The notes beneath the pieces are model-generated. The model saw only the letters and a program-made list of their open reading frames with translations. It ran no database searches and had not been told where the DNA came from. Shown piece after piece: positions 1 through 7,683 of a DNA stretch of 24,967 bases; the stretch's first letter is position 1, and every line of letters begins with the position of its first letter. Source of the stretch: a virus; the IMG/VR virus record IMGVR_UViG_3300037010_001852, positions 1-24,967 of that record. One strand, written 5' to 3'. The position numbers were made by a program, and so were the translations under genes.

Positions 1-148
1 ATTGGTAATTAATACCATTTTTAGAGACACCAGCCGTTGGTACTCTTTTATTCCAAATTTTATTTAGTTTAATAAGAAAGAACCCATAATAGGGCTCTTT
101 CAACATTAAATCTTTTCCTGTTTTACTTAAGGTATCTTCTCTAGTCAT
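1..148 (-). CDS. VWA-like/DUF2201-type putative metallopeptidase, N-terminal part
   Basis: Only the first 49 codons are in the window; the gene continues past the left edge. The protein begins MTREDTLSKTGKDLMLKEP and continues with an YYGFFLIKLNKIWN segment and then VPTAGVSKNGINYQ. This pattern (helix, then a PxFG-like hydrophobic segment, then a TAxxxxxxI strand) is how the DUF2201 N-terminal putative metallopeptidase/VWA-like family opens. Those proteins are often phage-encoded and paired with a MoxR-type AAA ATPase. Its ATG overlaps the TAG stop of the upstream gene, so the two are probably translationally coupled. The catalytic HExxH region would lie outside the window, so the function cannot be confirmed here. 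Confidence 0.5.
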   Translation of the reverse strand, partial: MTREDTLSKTGKDLMLKEPYYGFFLIKLNKIWNKRVPTAGVSKNGINYQ

Positions 149-545
149 TGTCTTTTAATTTTACAGTTATTTCAAATTTATCAGTAGGGTAACCCATATT
201 ATATAAATGGTTAGAAAATTGATTAGTAAAAAATTCTAAATATAATTCTGTTGATGCCTCACTACATTTATTAGCTGTTAAAGCAGAAAATACTGTAGAA
301 GAAGGTAATCTATAATCTTTACTATCAAGTTTTAAAACATTTTTTATAATTTTAAAACCTTTTTTACATTCTTTTTCCCATACTTCAGCTGTTGTTTTAC
401 CAAATTGGTATAATACTAATAATTCACCTAAATATTTTTTACTAGCATAGTTATTAAGACAAGAAAAAGCAATTATAGCATTTTCTTTATCTTCAGAAAG
501 TAACATACTTAATATGTTTTTAATTTCTTGTTTGTTTAAAATCAT
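141..545 (-). CDS. hypothetical protein, 134 aa
   Basis: Not recognised. The protein is largely helical in appearance, starting MILNKQEIKNILSMLLSEDKEN, with no signal peptide or membrane segment. It ends in TAG and overlaps the start of the DUF2201-like gene by 8 nt, which suggests coupling with that gene. The position directly upstream of a metallopeptidase-like gene raises the possibility of a partner protein, but nothing in the sequence proves it. Confidence 0.75.
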   Translation of the reverse strand: MILNKQEIKNILSMLLSEDKENAIIAFSCLNNYASKKYLGELLVLYQFGKTTAEVWEKECKKGFKIIKNVLKLDSKDYRLPSSTVFSALTANKCSEASTELYLEFFTNQFSNHLYNMGYPTDKFEITVKLKDND

Positions 546-546
546 A

Positions 547-669
547 TTATTTATTTGTTAAAGTCCAAACTAAATCTTGAATTTTTTCAACTATTTCTTC
601 TTTAAGTTCATCTGTAAGTGTTTGCAATTCTAAATTGTATATCCACTTATATAATTCTTCTTCTGTCAT
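547..669 (-). CDS. small hypothetical protein, 40 aa
   Basis: This short reading frame begins MTEEELYKWIYNLELQTLTD and is acidic and probably a single helix. Its ATG sits in ATGA, overlapping the TGA stop of the upstream 31-aa gene, and its TAA lies 1 nt before the ATG of the next gene. The tight coupling on both sides, rather than any homology, is the support. Function unknown. Confidence 0.55.
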   Translation of the reverse strand: MTEEELYKWIYNLELQTLTDELKEEIVEKIQDLVWTLTNK

Positions 670-761
670 AATTTTGATATTACTAAATAATTTGCATAAG
701 CATCTTCATATGCTATGGCCCATATTTTATAGCCATCAATAATATATAGTTTTTTTTTCAT
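666..761 (-). CDS. small hypothetical protein, 31 aa
   Basis: The frame starts MKKKLYIIDGYKIWAIAYED and ends in TGA, overlapping the next ATG (ATGA). Its start is embedded in the repeated TAATG junction described below, sharing one base with the stop of the upstream gene. YKIWAIAYEDAYANYLVI looks like a small phage protein of the kind that carries an IWA-x-A-x-xxDAxxxY motif. No function can be assigned. Confidence 0.55.
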   Translation of the reverse strand: MKKKLYIIDGYKIWAIAYEDAYANYLVISKL

Positions 762-1045
762 TAGTCTTCTATTTTAAATAAATGTAATCCTTTAATAATT
801 TTATCTAAAGATTTTTTAATACTAGAATGCATACTTTTAGTATCTAATATTAAACCATCTTTTTCATTTTCATCTTTAGTTACAAATGCTACATATATCT
901 GATGACCATTATATTTATCTTCAGTGAGTATATCACCTCTTTCAAATGGTGAACTTTCAGGTATCTGATATACTCCAGTTAGTTTTATATAAGAACCATC
1001 TATTGTTACAGTATCTACTGTAAATATGTTATTTACTTTTTCCAT
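761..1045 (-). CDS. hypothetical protein, 94 aa, KIED C-terminus
   Basis: Not recognised. It looks like a beta-rich N-terminal half (VDTVTIDGSYIKLTGVYQI) followed by a helical C-terminus ending LFKIED. The KIED end is encoded by a junction sequence that also forms the start region of the next gene, and the same four residues end two neighbouring unrelated proteins. The ATG overlaps the upstream stop as TAATG. Confidence 0.7.
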   Translation of the reverse strand: MEKVNNIFTVDTVTIDGSYIKLTGVYQIPESSPFERGDILTEDKYNGHQIYVAFVTKDENEKDGLILDTKSMHSSIKKSLDKIIKGLHLFKIED

Positions 1046-1245
1046 TAGTCTTCTATTTTAAAAGTTTTAATCATAAGTTCTTTGTCAGTTTTAAATAATT
1101 CTACAGCTTTTAAAAATCCAGCTTCATAACCTTCTTTAACTTCTTCATATCTTTCATATTTAGAAATATGATCTCCTTTTTCCATTTTATGTTTTGAGAC
1201 AGCATATTCATCTGCTAATCCCCAATAATTAATTATTTTTTCCAT
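1045..1245 (-). CDS. hypothetical protein, 66 aa, KIED C-terminus
   Basis: The protein begins MEKIINYWGLADEYAVSKHK and contains a GYEAGFLKAVELFK segment typical of small phage proteins with an AGF-x-xA helix. The downstream 50-aa neighbour has a similar YVGFLAGFKTAIKLI segment, so the two may be diverged paralogues. The C-terminus is KTFKIED. It is coupled on both sides by TAATG overlaps. Confidence 0.7.
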   Translation of the reverse strand: MEKIINYWGLADEYAVSKHKMEKGDHISKYERYEEVKEGYEAGFLKAVELFKTDKELMIKTFKIED

Positions 1246-1397
1246 TAGTCTTTTATTTTATTATTTATTAATTTAATTGCTGTTTTAAAACCAGCTAAAA
1301 ACCCTACATATAAATCAGGTTGAAGATCACCATAGCTTTCTTCTATCATATACTTTTCAGCCATTTCTTTTAAAATATTATCAGTTATGTCTTCCAT
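1245..1397 (-). CDS. small hypothetical protein, 50 aa, KIKD C-terminus
   Basis: The frame starts MEDITDNILKEMAEKYMIEE and ends NNKIKD, so its tail is a one-residue variant of the KIED end of its neighbours. The central GFLAGFKTAIKLI segment resembles GYEAGFLKAVELF in the next gene, suggesting duplication. The start sits in the repeated junction; the stop overlaps the next ATG by one base (TAATG). Confidence 0.6.
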   Translation of the reverse strand: MEDITDNILKEMAEKYMIEESYGDLQPDLYVGFLAGFKTAIKLINNKIKD

Positions 1398-1409
1398 TAG
1401 TCTTCTATT

Positions 1410-1532
1410 TTAAGGTTTATAATCAAGTTTTAGTTCTAAACATAACCATGCATAACTAGCATGTATTCCTTTTAATCTTTTTGGAATTAATTTCCATTCC
1501 AATAAATTAATTTTTAATGTTATTTGTTTCAT
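1410..1532 (-). CDS. small hypothetical protein, 40 aa
   Basis: The frame begins MKQITLKINLLEWKLIPKRL and ends LKLDYKP. It is basic and probably a beta-helix mini-protein. It stops a few bases before reaching the repeated junction in frame, so unlike its neighbours it does not end in KIED, although the junction DNA is present directly after its stop. The ATG overlaps the stop of the DUF6915-like gene as TAATG. Confidence 0.5.
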   Translation of the reverse strand: MKQITLKINLLEWKLIPKRLKGIHASYAWLCLELKLDYKP

Positions 1533-1879
1533 TAGTCTTCTATTTTAAGTGTTTTAATTGCCCATTCTTTAGGTTTACCTGATGATATCATATCAACCCA
1601 TTCTTTAGCAGTAGGAATATAATTATTACAATCCTCTTTTACATGTTGTTCTCCAACATATCTAGTGTACACAGTTTTACCATCTGAATTTATAAATGAG
1701 TTACCAAATACTTTTTCACATTCAAATATACCTTCACTATGATGTCTAAACATTCTGTGTTTACTGTGTCCTATCCAAGCCTTAGTTTCATCAAACCAAT
1801 CATGAATAGTTTGGTAATCAGATAATTGACCACCCCATTTTCTAACTGAGGATTTGCAATGTTGCATTGGATGTGCCAT
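1532..1879 (-). CDS. DUF6915 family protein
   Basis: The 115-aa protein starts MAHPMQHCKSSVRKWGG and contains the signature stretch YQTIHDWFDETKAWIGHSKHR, then RHHSEGIFECEKVFG and RYVGEQHVKEDCNNYIPTAKEW. This order matches the DUF6915 family found in many phages and bacteria, whose function is unknown. The several conserved His residues (HDWFD, RHHSEG, GEQHV) could bind metal, but that is inference. The C-terminus KTLKIED is added by the repeated junction. Confidence 0.8.
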   Translation of the reverse strand: MAHPMQHCKSSVRKWGGQLSDYQTIHDWFDETKAWIGHSKHRMFRHHSEGIFECEKVFGNSFINSDGKTVYTRYVGEQHVKEDCNNYIPTAKEWVDMISSGKPKEWAIKTLKIED

Positions 1880-2337
1880 TATTCTATACTTTCTGTAAGT
1901 AAATCACTTGTGTGAATATAATTATGAAATTCTGAATATCTAACATTATTTTCTATTACATATTTACCAGAAGGAATTAAAATACATAATGTACCATATC
2001 CTCCGTCATTATTCCACCAATCTTCTATATTATCAAGAATTGTACAATGTGCAAATTCTTCTAATTTTCTAGATAACTCATTATTTAAAACTGATAAATC
2101 ATTTTCAGAATTTAAATAATCAACATCTTTAACTATTTCAAACATTTCTTCATCAGTATAATCAGCTGCTCTTCCTGTTGTGTAAGTTATTGATTCAATA
2201 GAACCATCGTCTCCACCACCTTCATAATATATTCTAATTCCCGTAACACCAAGGTCAGCCAACTGTAATAGAAGGCCTGTCATTTCATTTTCTGTCATAT
2301 TATTTTGTTTTGTAAAATCTGCCAAGAATATTGGCAT
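1879..2337 (-). CDS. DUF6878-like protein, 152 aa
   Basis: The central segment GIRIYYEGGGDDGSIESITY and the later DWWNNDGGYGTLCILIPSGKYVIENN resemble the DUF6878 family (IxYxGGGDSGxI followed by a WxxNxGxxG segment), which often occurs on mobile elements. The function is unknown. The stop overlaps the ATG of the DUF6915-like gene by one base, and the start overlaps the upstream nuclease-like gene by 38 nt. Confidence 0.6.
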   Translation of the reverse strand: MPIFLADFTKQNNMTENEMTGLLLQLADLGVTGIRIYYEGGGDDGSIESITYTTGRAADYTDEEMFEIVKDVDYLNSENDLSVLNNELSRKLEEFAHCTILDNIEDWWNNDGGYGTLCILIPSGKYVIENNVRYSEFHNYIHTSDLLTESIE

Positions 2338-2725
2338 TTAAATAATTTTCTTTCTCAAGCACCTCATACTTAAACTGGTGCTTTACTTCTTGATAAGTTA
2401 ATTCTGTAGAAGAAAAACAAATCAACAAGATCTCTCTTTTAATCATAACTCCTGCTTTGTGAGCTTCTTTTAATTGTTGATTACTACTGTAGTAATTTTC
2501 AAAATTAGCTTTTTGTTCTTTAGTATATTTCTTTAACCTTTTATCAGTAACTAATGCTAAAGCTTTTTTACCAAGTTTCTTTTTTACATTTGAAAAGAAA
2601 TTCTTTTTACCAATATAGGCATAAGTATTTCCATTTAATATCACAGACATGTGATAAATAAATCCAATACCATTTTCTGGTATATTTGTTTCAGTAAATT
2701 TTTTACCTTGGTATATCCAACTCAT
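2300..2725 (-). CDS. GIY-YIG-like endonuclease (putative)
   Basis: Near residues 20-40 the protein carries GFIYHM followed about ten residues later by YAYIGKKNF, which fits the paired GIY and YIG strands of GIY-YIG nucleases. A basic helix follows (KKLGKKALALVTDKRLKKY). The C-terminal half (ELTYQEVKHQFKYEVLE and NANILGRFY) matches a phage nuclease type I know as putative GIY-YIG-like or structure-specific nucleases. The catalytic Arg and Glu cannot be fixed without an alignment. It lies next to the primase, so repair or recombination is plausible. Confidence 0.55.
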   Translation of the reverse strand: MSWIYQGKKFTETNIPENGIGFIYHMSVILNGNTYAYIGKKNFFSNVKKKLGKKALALVTDKRLKKYTKEQKANFENYYSSNQQLKEAHKAGVMIKREILLICFSSTELTYQEVKHQFKYEVLEKENYLNANILGRFYKTK

Positions 2726-3705
2726 AGTGCTTGTTTTAATAAAGGTAATAATATATCTCTAACTTTATCAATACCATGTTTTGCTACTGAATCAGATAAA
2801 TCTTTTTCCATAGGAAGAACAACATAACTAAAATTATATTTATGTTTATATCTTTCAGCAGCTTTGATACCAGGTTCATCATTATCAAATAGTACAATTA
2901 TAGATTTATAACTTTTACTAAGTTTGTTAATTATAGTTTCTGAAATCATAGTATTCTCACTGTCTGGTGCTATACATTCTGTATTAACTATTTTAAGTTT
3001 TTGAAATACCATAAGATCTTTTAAAGAAGAAGTTATAATTAAATAATCTTTTTCATAACTTATTTGATCAAGACCTTGTACATAATTTTGTACTTTAATG
3101 AATTTTTTATCAGAATTTTTTGGCATATAAACTTTATACAAAGAACCATCATTTCTAAAATAACCATAAGTATATGGTTTTTCAAATTTAAATAAAAGTA
3201 TATTACCATCTATATCTTTTTTTTTCATTGTAAAATACTGCAATGGTGATACATTATAATGCTCAAGTAATTTAGAACCAATTTTAAATCTTGTCCAATA
3301 TTGTTGATCTATTGTGTTCCAATGTCTTATTTCATGGTCAACTACTTTAAATTTATCATGAATCTTAAACTCTCTTTTTTCAAAAAAAGTATTATTAGCA
3401 AGAAAGTCTTCATAATCAGAAAGTATTTTATTTACTGCATTAGCCCTAGTTGGCATATTATATAATGCTTTAACTAATTCTATTGTATCTCCTTGAATAC
3501 CAGATGAAAAATCTTTAAACTTATAGTATCCTGAAATTGTATCTGTATAAATACACATTGAAGGTACTTTATCTTTTGAATTAAAAGCAGACAATATTTT
3601 TACATCTTGTCCTGTAAGTTTTTCTTTTAAATTTAAATAATTTTCAAAAACCCATTCTCTAGGAACATCACTTAAATCTGAAATTATGTGTTTAGTTGAA
3701 ATCAT
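2722..3705 (-). CDS. DNA primase, DnaG-like with Toprim domain
   Basis: The N-terminus has a zinc-binding-domain-like segment without the zinc cysteines: FNSKDKVPSMCIY followed by GYYKFKDFSSGIQGDTIELVKALY, the fold seen at the front of phage DnaG primases. The Toprim part is near residues 220-310: DYLIITSSLKDLMVFQKL, then IIVLFDNDEPGIKAAERYK and PMEKDLSD. The usual acidic residue of the E-G-x-x-D motif is Ser here (ITSSLKD), while DNDE is intact. At 327 aa it is short for a full primase. It should make RNA primers with the DnaB-type helicase encoded upstream in the same block. Confidence 0.75.
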   Translation of the reverse strand: MISTKHIISDLSDVPREWVFENYLNLKEKLTGQDVKILSAFNSKDKVPSMCIYTDTISGYYKFKDFSSGIQGDTIELVKALYNMPTRANAVNKILSDYEDFLANNTFFEKREFKIHDKFKVVDHEIRHWNTIDQQYWTRFKIGSKLLEHYNVSPLQYFTMKKKDIDGNILLFKFEKPYTYGYFRNDGSLYKVYMPKNSDKKFIKVQNYVQGLDQISYEKDYLIITSSLKDLMVFQKLKIVNTECIAPDSENTMISETIINKLSKSYKSIIVLFDNDEPGIKAAERYKHKYNFSYVVLPMEKDLSDSVAKHGIDKVRDILLPLLKQAL

Positions 3706-3727
3706 AATATAAATTTTAAAAATAAAA

Positions 3728-3753
3728 AAGAGGAACCATTTCTGATTCCTCTT
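3728..3753 (-). terminator. rho-independent terminator after the SSB-like gene
   Basis: AAGAGGAA and TTCCTCTT form an 8 bp stem with a 10 nt loop. On the minus strand it is followed by a T-rich run (3721-3727). It lies 15 nt after the SSB-like stop and just before the primase gene, so the primase may be read partly by read-through. Confidence 0.8.
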
Positions 3754-3768
3754 ATAACTAAATTTTAT

Positions 3769-4449
3769 TTAGTCTAAATTGAAATCAGAACTTGATTTTG
3801 TAGTTGTAGAAAAATCATCATCATCACCAAATTTCTTTACTTCAGTAACTTCTAGTTTTTTAAGATGTTTTGCTTCATCATATACTAAAACTTTACCTTG
3901 TTCAATTTCACCATAACTATATTTTCCTTTTTCTGCTTTAGCTAAATACATATCATAATTGGTATAACCAGATTTATTTAAGTATTCTTTACCAGCTACA
4001 CAAAATTCTAAATACTTATCTTGAAAAAGACCTGCTTTATTAAATGCACTTACAAAATCTTCAATAGTTTTGTGTTTATCATTTTCTCCTACAAACCATT
4101 CATTAAAACCAAGAGTTTTAGATAAATTTTGTAAGAAAATTAATATTGATCTGTCTCTCTGAATTTTAATTCCAGATTTAGTTTCACCATCTGCAAATGC
4201 ATATTGACTAGCTTTTACTCTACCAATTTGACCTTCATAGTGTCCTTTTGACTCATCATCTTTATCAATCATAAATCCTTCAAAACCTGCAATTGGTTCA
4301 GTTTCTACATTTAAAATTAAATGATAAGCATTATCAAGAAATCTAAAATCTTCTAATACAAGACTATTAATTTTTAATAAATGATTGCCTGGAGCAATTG
4401 TTTTTACTCCTCCTGAGCCTGTGCCCAAGTCTGTTGTACTTAATCCCAT
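3769..4449 (-). CDS. putative single-stranded DNA-binding protein
   Basis: The 226-aa protein has a beta-rich body (TIAPGNHLLKINSLVLEDF, YHLILNVETEPI) and a strongly acidic tail with DDDDFS and a final SSSDFNLD. An OB-like body with an acidic D/F-containing tip is the layout of phage SSBs that recruit partners through the tail. The position between primase and the Sak4-like ATPase supports a role in replication and recombination. I infer the function from layout and context rather than a firm family match. Confidence 0.5.
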   Translation of the reverse strand: MGLSTTDLGTGSGGVKTIAPGNHLLKINSLVLEDFRFLDNAYHLILNVETEPIAGFEGFMIDKDDESKGHYEGQIGRVKASQYAFADGETKSGIKIQRDRSILIFLQNLSKTLGFNEWFVGENDKHKTIEDFVSAFNKAGLFQDKYLEFCVAGKEYLNKSGYTNYDMYLAKAEKGKYSYGEIEQGKVLVYDEAKHLKKLEVTEVKKFGDDDDFSTTTKSSSDFNLD

Positions 4450-4469
4450 TTTTATTTTATTTTTATTTG

Positions 4470-5192
4470 TTACACATATATTTTATCCCAGTGAAAAATA
4501 ATTTCACCTTTGTCATTCATTTCAGAAACTACTATCTCTTCATTTCTTAAGTGCTCTGGTCTTGCACCACAAGTTACTTCTTCACTAGTTTTGAAAGATA
4601 AAATTGTTTTATTTCCTTTTCTAAACATGTAACCAATAGCATCAGCATTAGCACATATTAAGGATTTAATTTTACCAGTTAAATCTATGTTAGCTGCCAT
4701 TACCATTTCTCCTTTATCATCTACCTGTTTGTCTTTAATATGACCAGATAAAATAATATGGGGTGCTAAGGTATCAATAAAATCTAAAACTTGAAAAAAA
4801 GCTTGTCTTAAATATAAATATCCTGCACCATTAGGTAAACTTAATACATTGTCTCCATCATAGTTTTTACCCATAGATGTTTCTTTGTATAATTTTATTG
4901 CCAAAGGCATTACCATATCTTCTAATGCAGTTACTGTATCTATAGTAAGATACTTGTATGGATTATTTGCTTCTTTAATTGCTTTACCAGCATCTAGAAG
5001 TTCCTTAAGACTTGAAATTTTAATTTTCATAGCTTCTACATAATCAGAACCATTTTCTAAATCCACTAATAAATTACCTTCTAAACCAGAAAAAGCAGTT
5101 GTTTTTCCTGTTTTAGGTTTAGAATAAATAATTAATCTTTTAGGATTAAATCTTGTTGGTTTTTCTTTTTTTGTTGGAAGTACTATACTCAT
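4470..5192 (-). CDS. Sak4-like RecA-family ATPase (recombinase)
   Basis: A Walker A motif SKPKTGKT lies at residues 24-31 after the strand KRLIIY, and a Walker B-like YLTIDT strand is near residue 82. The total length of 240 aa, VDLENGSDYVEA just after the P-loop, and the later PHIILSGHIKD strand all match the Sak4/AAA-24 group of phage single-strand annealing ATPases. It should promote strand annealing or exchange together with the SSB encoded next to it. The start overlaps nothing; its stop is 20 nt before the SSB gene start. Confidence 0.8.
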   Translation of the reverse strand: MSIVLPTKKEKPTRFNPKRLIIYSKPKTGKTTAFSGLEGNLLVDLENGSDYVEAMKIKISSLKELLDAGKAIKEANNPYKYLTIDTVTALEDMVMPLAIKLYKETSMGKNYDGDNVLSLPNGAGYLYLRQAFFQVLDFIDTLAPHIILSGHIKDKQVDDKGEMVMAANIDLTGKIKSLICANADAIGYMFRKGNKTILSFKTSEEVTCGARPEHLRNEEIVVSEMNDKGEIIFHWDKIYV

Positions 5193-5836
5193 TGTTTTTC
5201 AATTAAAGTATTTAACCATAACTTATTACTAACTGGTTTTTTCCACATAATAGCAGCAAAGTCAGTAATAGACATTTCAGATAATAAAGCATCTTCAGTT
5301 ATTAAAACATCATCAAGTGTAACTTCTTTCTTTGAAAAATTTTCTTCAAAATCTGGAAATATACTTAATGTTGTTTGTAGTTTAGGAACAGATTCTTCTT
5401 TTTGACTCTCTTGTTCTTTTCTTTTTTCAAACAAACCATAAGTAATTTCACTTCCATCAGCAAGAACAACATTTAATTCAGATAAAGGAATTATAAATGC
5501 ATGATAAGGTTCTCCTTTAGAATTACTACCTTCTTTTATTTCATATTCTTCTGAAAAATAAGGATTATATTTAAATTTAAATAAATCTCTGTTAGAGTTA
5601 GCAGGTGTAAGATCCACATCTTTTCCTTGGTTGTCTCTTACAACTTCAATAAATTCTATAAAAATATCTTCTCCTCTTCTCAATTCACTTTCAAATAGTT
5701 GTATTTGTTTTCCATATTTTCCTTTTTGGAAAAATGCTGTTTTTACAACAAAGAAAGGATCAATTATTTTGAGTTTATTAAACCTATCAAGATGATAAGC
5801 AAACAACTCTCTTTCTTTTTCTTTTCTATTAAACAT
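5189..5836 (-). CDS. hypothetical protein in replication block, 215 aa
   Basis: Not recognised. The N-terminal part looks beta-rich (FFVVKTAFFQKGKYGKQIQLFE), the middle is charged (LFEKRKEQESQKEESVP) and the C-terminus is helical (TDFAAIMWKKPVSNKLWLNTLI). Its stop overlaps the Sak4 start by 4 nt (ATGA), so both are co-translated. Its position between DnaB and Sak4 points to DNA replication or recombination. Confidence 0.8.
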   Translation of the reverse strand: MFNRKEKERELFAYHLDRFNKLKIIDPFFVVKTAFFQKGKYGKQIQLFESELRRGEDIFIEFIEVVRDNQGKDVDLTPANSNRDLFKFKYNPYFSEEYEIKEGSNSKGEPYHAFIIPLSELNVVLADGSEITYGLFEKRKEQESQKEESVPKLQTTLSIFPDFEENFSKKEVTLDDVLITEDALLSEMSITDFAAIMWKKPVSNKLWLNTLIEKQ

Positions 5837-5845
5837 ATATTATTT

Positions 5846-6844
5846 TTAAATTGTTACTTTTTTTGTAGCTTGGGCAGGTGTTGCTATTTCTACAATTCTC
5901 ATGTTAGTTCTATCAAGTTTAAAAAAACTTAATCTTGTAGTACTATTTCTAGACTTAAGAAAGTGAAATACTAATGTATCTTCATCAGATATAATAAACC
6001 TCTCGGGACCATATTGTCTTATTTTTCTTATAGAAGGTTTATTTATTCCAAGAACTACATCAGCATGTTGCAACAGTGCATCTGCACCAAACAAATCAGA
6101 ATCTAATACATAATTTCCATATTCTCCATCACGGGCTCTATCAGCATTATCAATATTTCTATTTAACTGACTAAGAACAACAAATGCAATTGGATATTTT
6201 TTCTTCATCATAGTTAGGCCTTCACCTAATGCATATAACATTTCAAATTTATCTTTTTGACCTTTGCCAACTCTAAATAAAGCAGAATGATCTATAGACA
6301 CAAGCATATTTGGATATGTACCATCTTCTGTTTTGTATTTTTCCATTTCATAATGAATGGTAGAACACATTTCATCAACTGTACAAGCATCATAAACTAC
6401 ATTTATAAAATCTTTATCTTCATATTTATGATAATAATCAACACATTTTTTATAAATTGCTTTATCTACTGGTGAACCTTTACTCATTAATGTATTATAA
6501 TCATACCCTGTATTCAGACTCAATTTTCTTATACCATTGGTTTCATCCAACATTTCAAACTGAAACTTTAAAACTCTAAATTCTTGGTCAGCATTGTTAT
6601 CTATAACATCACTAATTAACTGTTCCATAAATAAAGTTTTACCTGTTCCAGGTCTAGCACCAACTACGGTGATAGTTCTCCATTCTAATCCATCACAAAA
6701 AGCATCATTAAATTTTGGCCATGCACTCTTAAGTGATTTAATATCACCATTTCTTCTTGCTTTCATTTTCAGAATAGCCTTTTTTAAAGAGTCTCTTTCA
6801 CTTACAGGCACCAAAGGCCTTGCACCATTAAATAATTCTGCCAT
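5846..6844 (-). CDS. replicative DNA helicase, DnaB/SF4 type
   Basis: The P-loop VGARPGTGKT is at residues 61-70. It is followed by LKFQFEMLDETNGIRKLSL (the FSLEM-like motif H1a), a Walker B strand near residue 180 (MLVSIDHSAL) and VVLSQLNRNID (motif H3). At 332 aa it holds the RecA-like motor plus a short N-terminus and lacks the full DnaB N-terminal domain, as in some phage SF4 helicases. It should unwind DNA at the fork with the primase of this block. Confidence 0.9.
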   Translation of the reverse strand: MAELFNGARPLVPVSERDSLKKAILKMKARRNGDIKSLKSAWPKFNDAFCDGLEWRTITVVGARPGTGKTLFMEQLISDVIDNNADQEFRVLKFQFEMLDETNGIRKLSLNTGYDYNTLMSKGSPVDKAIYKKCVDYYHKYEDKDFINVVYDACTVDEMCSTIHYEMEKYKTEDGTYPNMLVSIDHSALFRVGKGQKDKFEMLYALGEGLTMMKKKYPIAFVVLSQLNRNIDNADRARDGEYGNYVLDSDLFGADALLQHADVVLGINKPSIRKIRQYGPERFIISDEDTLVFHFLKSRNSTTRLSFFKLDRTNMRIVEIATPAQATKKVTI

Positions 6845-6845
6845 C

Positions 6846-7028
6846 TTAATCTAGATTAGGTTTAATTTGAATTTTTGCTATATTATATAGCGAATGCATA
6901 ACTGTAATAATTAACTCTATAAAAATATAGTTAAGTACACTTATATTAATAACTAATAAATCAATCAACATAAAAGCAATCACACTCCCCACTATAGCAA
7001 TCATAAATAACTTTGTTCTTTTACTCAT
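6846..7028 (-). CDS. small membrane protein, 60 aa
   Basis: Two hydrophobic segments (about residues 8-28, MIAIVGSVIAFMLIDLLVI, and 30-48) predict two membrane helices with a positive N-terminus (MSKRTK). The gene ends 1 nt before the helicase ATG and overlaps the upstream gene by 4 nt, so it is part of the replication operon. The function is unknown. Confidence 0.65.
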   Translation of the reverse strand: MSKRTKLFMIAIVGSVIAFMLIDLLVINISVLNYIFIELIITVMHSLYNIAKIQIKPNLD

Positions 7029-7612
7029 ACTATTCTTTCTTTAAAATATACTTGTTCCTCATCAGAACCGTTTATTATTATATCACAATAATTTGCTAAA
7101 TCAGACTCATATGTTTTATCAATTCCTTGTTTTCTTATAAAATATTGTGCAGTTCTCATAAATTCAAAATTTCTTATGCTAAATTCATCAACATACTTTT
7201 CTGTAGCTGCAATAACAATATTCCAATCATAATTGTAATTTTCAAAGAACCATCTAAAAGCAACTTCAAGGTTTTTTGGATTAACTCTTGCATATTTGCC
7301 TGAAGACAGTTTTTTATTAGGAAATATTTCAACATATTCCTTTATTTTATCTAAAAAATCAACTCCCAATAAAGTTTGTGACGTTTTCTTTTTGCTACTT
7401 TTAAAGTAACTATTTATTTCTGTAACAAATATAATACTTTTATTTGTTAAAGTCAAATTTTTATTTAACCAATTGTCATTAATTAATTTTTTTGTTTCTA
7501 AGTTTCCATTAACATAAGAATTTGGTATAATATTTTCTTTTATACAGTTTAAAACATAAAAAGAATTAGGTGTTATTTTATTTTCTGCTAGTTTAATAAA
7601 TATTTCTGTCAT
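7025..7612 (-). CDS. putative replication protein, possibly helicase-loader-like, 195 aa
   Basis: The N-terminal 70 residues resemble a winged-helix layout (TPNSFYVLNCIKENI, then LINDNWLNKNLTLTNK). The C-terminal part LSSGKYARVNPKNLEVAFRWFFENYNYDW and YVDEFSIRNFEFMRTAQYFIRKQ is a conserved-looking helical domain that I associate with phage replication-initiation proteins encoded beside DnaB. It is the first gene of the leftward operon, 71 bp from the divergent plus-strand gene. Assignment as loader is inference. Confidence 0.6.
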   Translation of the reverse strand: MTEIFIKLAENKITPNSFYVLNCIKENIIPNSYVNGNLETKKLINDNWLNKNLTLTNKSIIFVTEINSYFKSSKKKTSQTLLGVDFLDKIKEYVEIFPNKKLSSGKYARVNPKNLEVAFRWFFENYNYDWNIVIAATEKYVDEFSIRNFEFMRTAQYFIRKQGIDKTYESDLANYCDIIINGSDEEQVYFKERIV

Positions 7613-7639
7613 TGTTAAATTATATTTTTATATTTATTT

Positions 7640-7668
7640 TTTGTAAATGTATTTTTTTATTATATTTG
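7640..7668 (+). promoter_or_regulatory. Bacteroidota-type promoter (TTTG ... TAnnTTTG)
   Basis: TTTG at 7640-7643 is followed after 17 bp by TATATTTG at 7661-7668, matching the -33/-7 consensus of the Bacteroidota primary sigma factor. The plus-strand ATG follows at 7684, leaving a very short leader. This supports both the host guess and the ATG at 7684 as the start of the downstream gene. Confidence 0.6.
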
Positions 7669-7683
7669 TTAAAAAATTATGTT

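Larger units (their letters stand above)
759..1548 (-). repeat. gene-junction repeat, five copies (stop/start cassette)
   Basis: CATTAGTCTTCTATTTTAA on the plus strand occurs at 759-777, 1043-1061, 1395-1413 and 1530-1548, with a variant (CATTAGTCTTTTATTTTAT) at 1243-1261. On the minus strand it reads AAAATAGAAGACTAATG, containing the upstream stop TAA and downstream ATG sharing one base, and an AGAAGA purine stretch that may act as ribosome site. A degenerate copy is at about 10567. Confidence 0.85.

Noticed and set aside
6287-6854. Plus-strand frames over the DnaB-type helicase
   Set aside because: They lie antisense to a gene with complete helicase motifs and have low-complexity, hydrophobic translations.
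7612-7683. Upstream start for the plus-strand gene at 7684
   Set aside because: It would translate the TTTG/TAnnTTTG promoter region and overlap the divergent gene; the translation is low-complexity.
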